From an uncultured Hydrogenophaga sp. (GTDB lineage: Bacteria; Pseudomonadota; Gammaproteobacteria; Burkholderiales; Burkholderiaceae_C), in the NCBI RefSeq assembly GCF_958439165.1, contig NZ_OY288135.1:1-64000 (forward strand): a stretch of 64,000 bases of DNA. Direction: 5' to 3'. The first letter of the stretch is position 1. Each line of letters opens with the position of its first letter. This document shows, in pieces, positions 62,305 through 64,000 of the stretch. The notes below the pieces were generated by a model. It searched no databases, was not told where the DNA came from, and was given only the letters and a program-made list of their open reading frames with translations. Position numbers and translations under genes: made by a program.

Positions 62305-63900
62305 ATGGCCCGTGGCTGGCTGGCGACCATCCCGCTGACCTTTCTGGTGCTGCTGGCGGTGGCGCCGGTGCTGCGCCTGCTGGCCGAGGGTTGGGGGGCG
62401 GCGCCGGGGACAGCCTTCTGGGCTGTCTGGGCGGATGATTTCCTGCGCGGACGCCTGCTGTGGTCGCTGGCGCAGGCCGGCATCACCTGTGTGCTGGCGC
62501 TGGGCCTGGGCCTGCCCCTGGCCTGGGTGCTGGCGCGCTGGGAGTTTGCCGGCCGCGCGCTGGTGCTGCGGCTGCTGATGCTGCCCTTCGTGGTGCCCAC
62601 GCTGGTGGCGGCCCTGGGGGTGCTGGCCCTGTGGGGGCCGCGCGGCTGGTTCGGCGCGCCGCTGGCGCAGATGGGCATCGACCTGACCGACACGCCCTGG
62701 CTGCTGCTCTACGGCAACCTGTTCTTCAACCTGTGCCTGGTGGTGCGGGCCGGCGTCGACGCGCTGGAGCAGGTGAGTGCCACCCGGGTGGCGGCGGCCC
62801 GCTCGCTTGGCGCCACGCCATGGCGGGCGTTCTGGCGCGTCGAATGGCCGGCGGTGGCGCCCTGGCTGCTGTCGGCCCTGTGCCTGGTGTTCCTGTACTG
62901 CTTTGCCGGCTTCGGACTGGCACTCATCCTGGGCGGGCAGCGCTGGGCCACGCTGGAGGTCGAGATCTATACCCTGGTCGCGCACGAACTGGCGCTGGGG
63001 CAGGCCGGCGTGCTGGCCGTCTGGGGGCTGCTGCTGTCGGGCTCGGTGGCGCTGGCCTACGCGGTGCTGGAGCGGCGTCTGGCGGCACCGGGCAGCGTGC
63101 GGCCGCTGCCCCGGGTGAGACCGGTCGGCCCGTGGCAACGGCTGGCGCTTGCTGCAGCCTTGCTGACGCTGGCGCTGGTCTGCCTGCTGCCCTTGCTCGC
63201 CATCGTGCTGAGGGCGTTGCAGGCGCTGGTCTGGGGCCAGGGGCTGGCGGTGCTGGCCGATCCGCTCACCCTGACCGCGCTGGGCAACACCTTGCGGTTC
63301 GCCGGCATGGCGTTGTTGCTGGCCACCGTGCTGGGTCTGCTGCACGCTGCCACGGCGCGCGCCGCGGGGGCCGCCGGCCTGGCCTGGCGGGCAGCGGCCT
63401 ATCTGCCGTTCGTGCTCTCGCCCATCACCGTCGCGTTCGGCCTGCTGCTGCTGTACCCCGATGCCGTGGCCACGCTGCCGCTGCTGGTGGCGGCCTATGC
63501 CCTGTTGGCTTACCCGTTCGTGGCGCGTTCCATCGGCGCCGCGCTGGACCAGCTGCCGGCCCATCCGGCGCAGGCGGCCGCCACGCTGGGCGCCTCACCC
63601 TGGCGGGTGTGGTGGCGCGTCACGCTGCCCATGGTGCGGCCGGCGCTGCGCCGCGGCATGGCTTTTGCCGCCGCCACCGCGCTGGGGGAATTCGCGGTGT
63701 CGCTCTTCCTGTCCCGCCCCGAGTGGATCACCCTCACCACCCTGATCCACCAGCGCCTGGGCCGCCCCGGCGCCGCCAGCCTGGACGCCGCCCTGGTCCT
63801 GGCCCTGCTGCTCATGCTGCTGGCGCTGGCAGCTTTTCTGCTGATCGACCCACCCGCGGGCCGTGCCCGCGCCGACCGAGTGCCTGCCCGACATGCTTGA
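62305..63900 (+). CDS. thiP: Thiamine ABC transporter permease
   Basis: A 531-residue double permease with about 12 helices, made of two repeated halves. EAA-like motifs that contact the ATPase are seen in AAARSLGATPWRAFWRVEWP and AAATLGASPWRVWWRVTLPM. The family and length fit ThiP. It lies seven bases after thiB, and its stop overlaps the thiQ start by eight bases. Confidence 0.9.
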   Translation: MARGWLATIPLTFLVLLAVAPVLRLLAEGWGAAPGTAFWAVWADDFLRGRLLWSLAQAGITCVLALGLGLPLAWVLARWEFAGRALVLRLLMLPFVVPTLVAALGVLALWGPRGWFGAPLAQMGIDLTDTPWLLLYGNLFFNLCLVVRAGVDALEQVSATRVAAARSLGATPWRAFWRVEWPAVAPWLLSALCLVFLYCFAGFGLALILGGQRWATLEVEIYTLVAHELALGQAGVLAVWGLLLSGSVALAYAVLERRLAAPGSVRPLPRVRPVGPWQRLALAAALLTLALVCLLPLLAIVLRALQALVWGQGLAVLADPLTLTALGNTLRFAGMALLLATVLGLLHAATARAAGAAGLAWRAAAYLPFVLSPITVAFGLLLLYPDAVATLPLLVAAYALLAYPFVARSIGAALDQLPAHPAQAAATLGASPWRVWWRVTLPMVRPALRRGMAFAAATALGEFAVSLFLSRPEWITLTTLIHQRLGRPGAASLDAALVLALLLMLLALAAFLLIDPPAGRARADRVPARHA

Positions 63901-64000
63901 GATCCGAGACATCCACCGCCAATGGGACCACCGGCCCTTGCTGGCCGGCGTGAGCCTGCAGGTGCCACCCGGCCGCACCGTGGCCCTGCTGGGCGCCTCG
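63893..64000 (+). CDS. thiQ: Thiamine ABC transporter ATP-binding protein, N-terminal 36 codons (runs off the right edge)
   Basis: The visible part (MLEIRDIHRQWDHRPLLAGV, then PGRTVALLGAS) is the start of an ABC ATPase, cut just within the Walker A loop. Position after thiB-thiP identifies it as ThiQ. Confidence 0.75.
   Translation, partial: MLEIRDIHRQWDHRPLLAGVSLQVPPGRTVALLGAS

Overview
The window is a GC-rich, gene-dense chromosome segment that looks like a betaproteobacterium of the order Burkholderiales (Comamonadaceae or Sphaerotilaceae-like). The evidence is gene content and order: rpsO-pnp-quinone oxidoreductase-tpiA-secG-tRNA-Leu-nuoA to nuoN-DUF2818-NUDIX-DUF1178 is a typical run for that order, and nuoC and nuoD are separate genes. 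The magnesium chelatase genes bchI and bchD at the left edge, with a perfect PpsR/CrtJ-type operator in front of bchI, suggest the organism makes bacteriochlorophyll and that the window starts at the border of a photosynthesis gene cluster. No insertion sequence, phage gene or CRISPR array is visible.

Region by region. 1-3.5 kb (minus strand): bchD (cut by the window edge) and bchI, preceded by two tandem genes for small membrane proteins that carry a prokaryotic STING-like cyclic-dinucleotide-binding domain behind two transmembrane helices. No cGAS/DncV-like nucleotidyltransferase is beside them. This pair is the most unusual content of the window. 3.7-6.5 kb: a soluble multi-PAS/GAF histidine kinase, divergent from the STING pair. 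6.5-14.5 kb: housekeeping genes (suhB, trmJ, cysE, an FKBP isomerase, mog, darP, pmbA, an orphan periplasmic binding protein, yqeY, rpsU with its promoter and terminator). 14.6-15.8 kb: a HI0933-type flavoprotein.

15.8-28.7 kb (minus strand): a complete nitrate assimilation unit read as nasR, then nrtA-nrtB-nrtD-nirB-nirD-nasA-ybiB-cobA and a small soluble PilJ/chemoreceptor-like protein. Nitrate is imported by NrtABD, reduced by NasA and NirBD, and CobA supplies the siroheme precursor for NirB. The leader of nrtA shows a layered control region: an NtrC-like palindrome, a sigma-54 promoter, two hairpins with identical hexanucleotide loops fitting the ANTAR target pattern, and a large intrinsic terminator whose left arm overlaps the second hairpin. 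NasR, encoded just upstream, has the NIT and ANTAR domains expected of the antiterminator.

28.8-37.5 kb (plus strand): tsaD, a second orphan binding protein, an aminotransferase, rpsO, pnp with a long leader hairpin, a quinone oxidoreductase, tpiA, secG and tRNA-Leu(GAG). 37.6-53.6 kb: the 14-gene respiratory complex I operon followed by three tightly overlapping small genes. 53.6-64 kb: glutamate dehydrogenase, an MsbA-like ABC exporter, a PsiF-repeat periplasmic protein, a lipocalin-like protein with an FtsX-type permease lacking its ATPase, an unrecognised 56-residue basic protein, and the thiamine ABC transporter thiB-thiP-thiQ, the last cut by the right edge.

Assignments rest on reading the translated sequences and motifs by eye. 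No database search or structure prediction was run. Start codons were chosen from ribosome-binding sites, overlaps with neighbours and usual family length, and uncertain ones are flagged.
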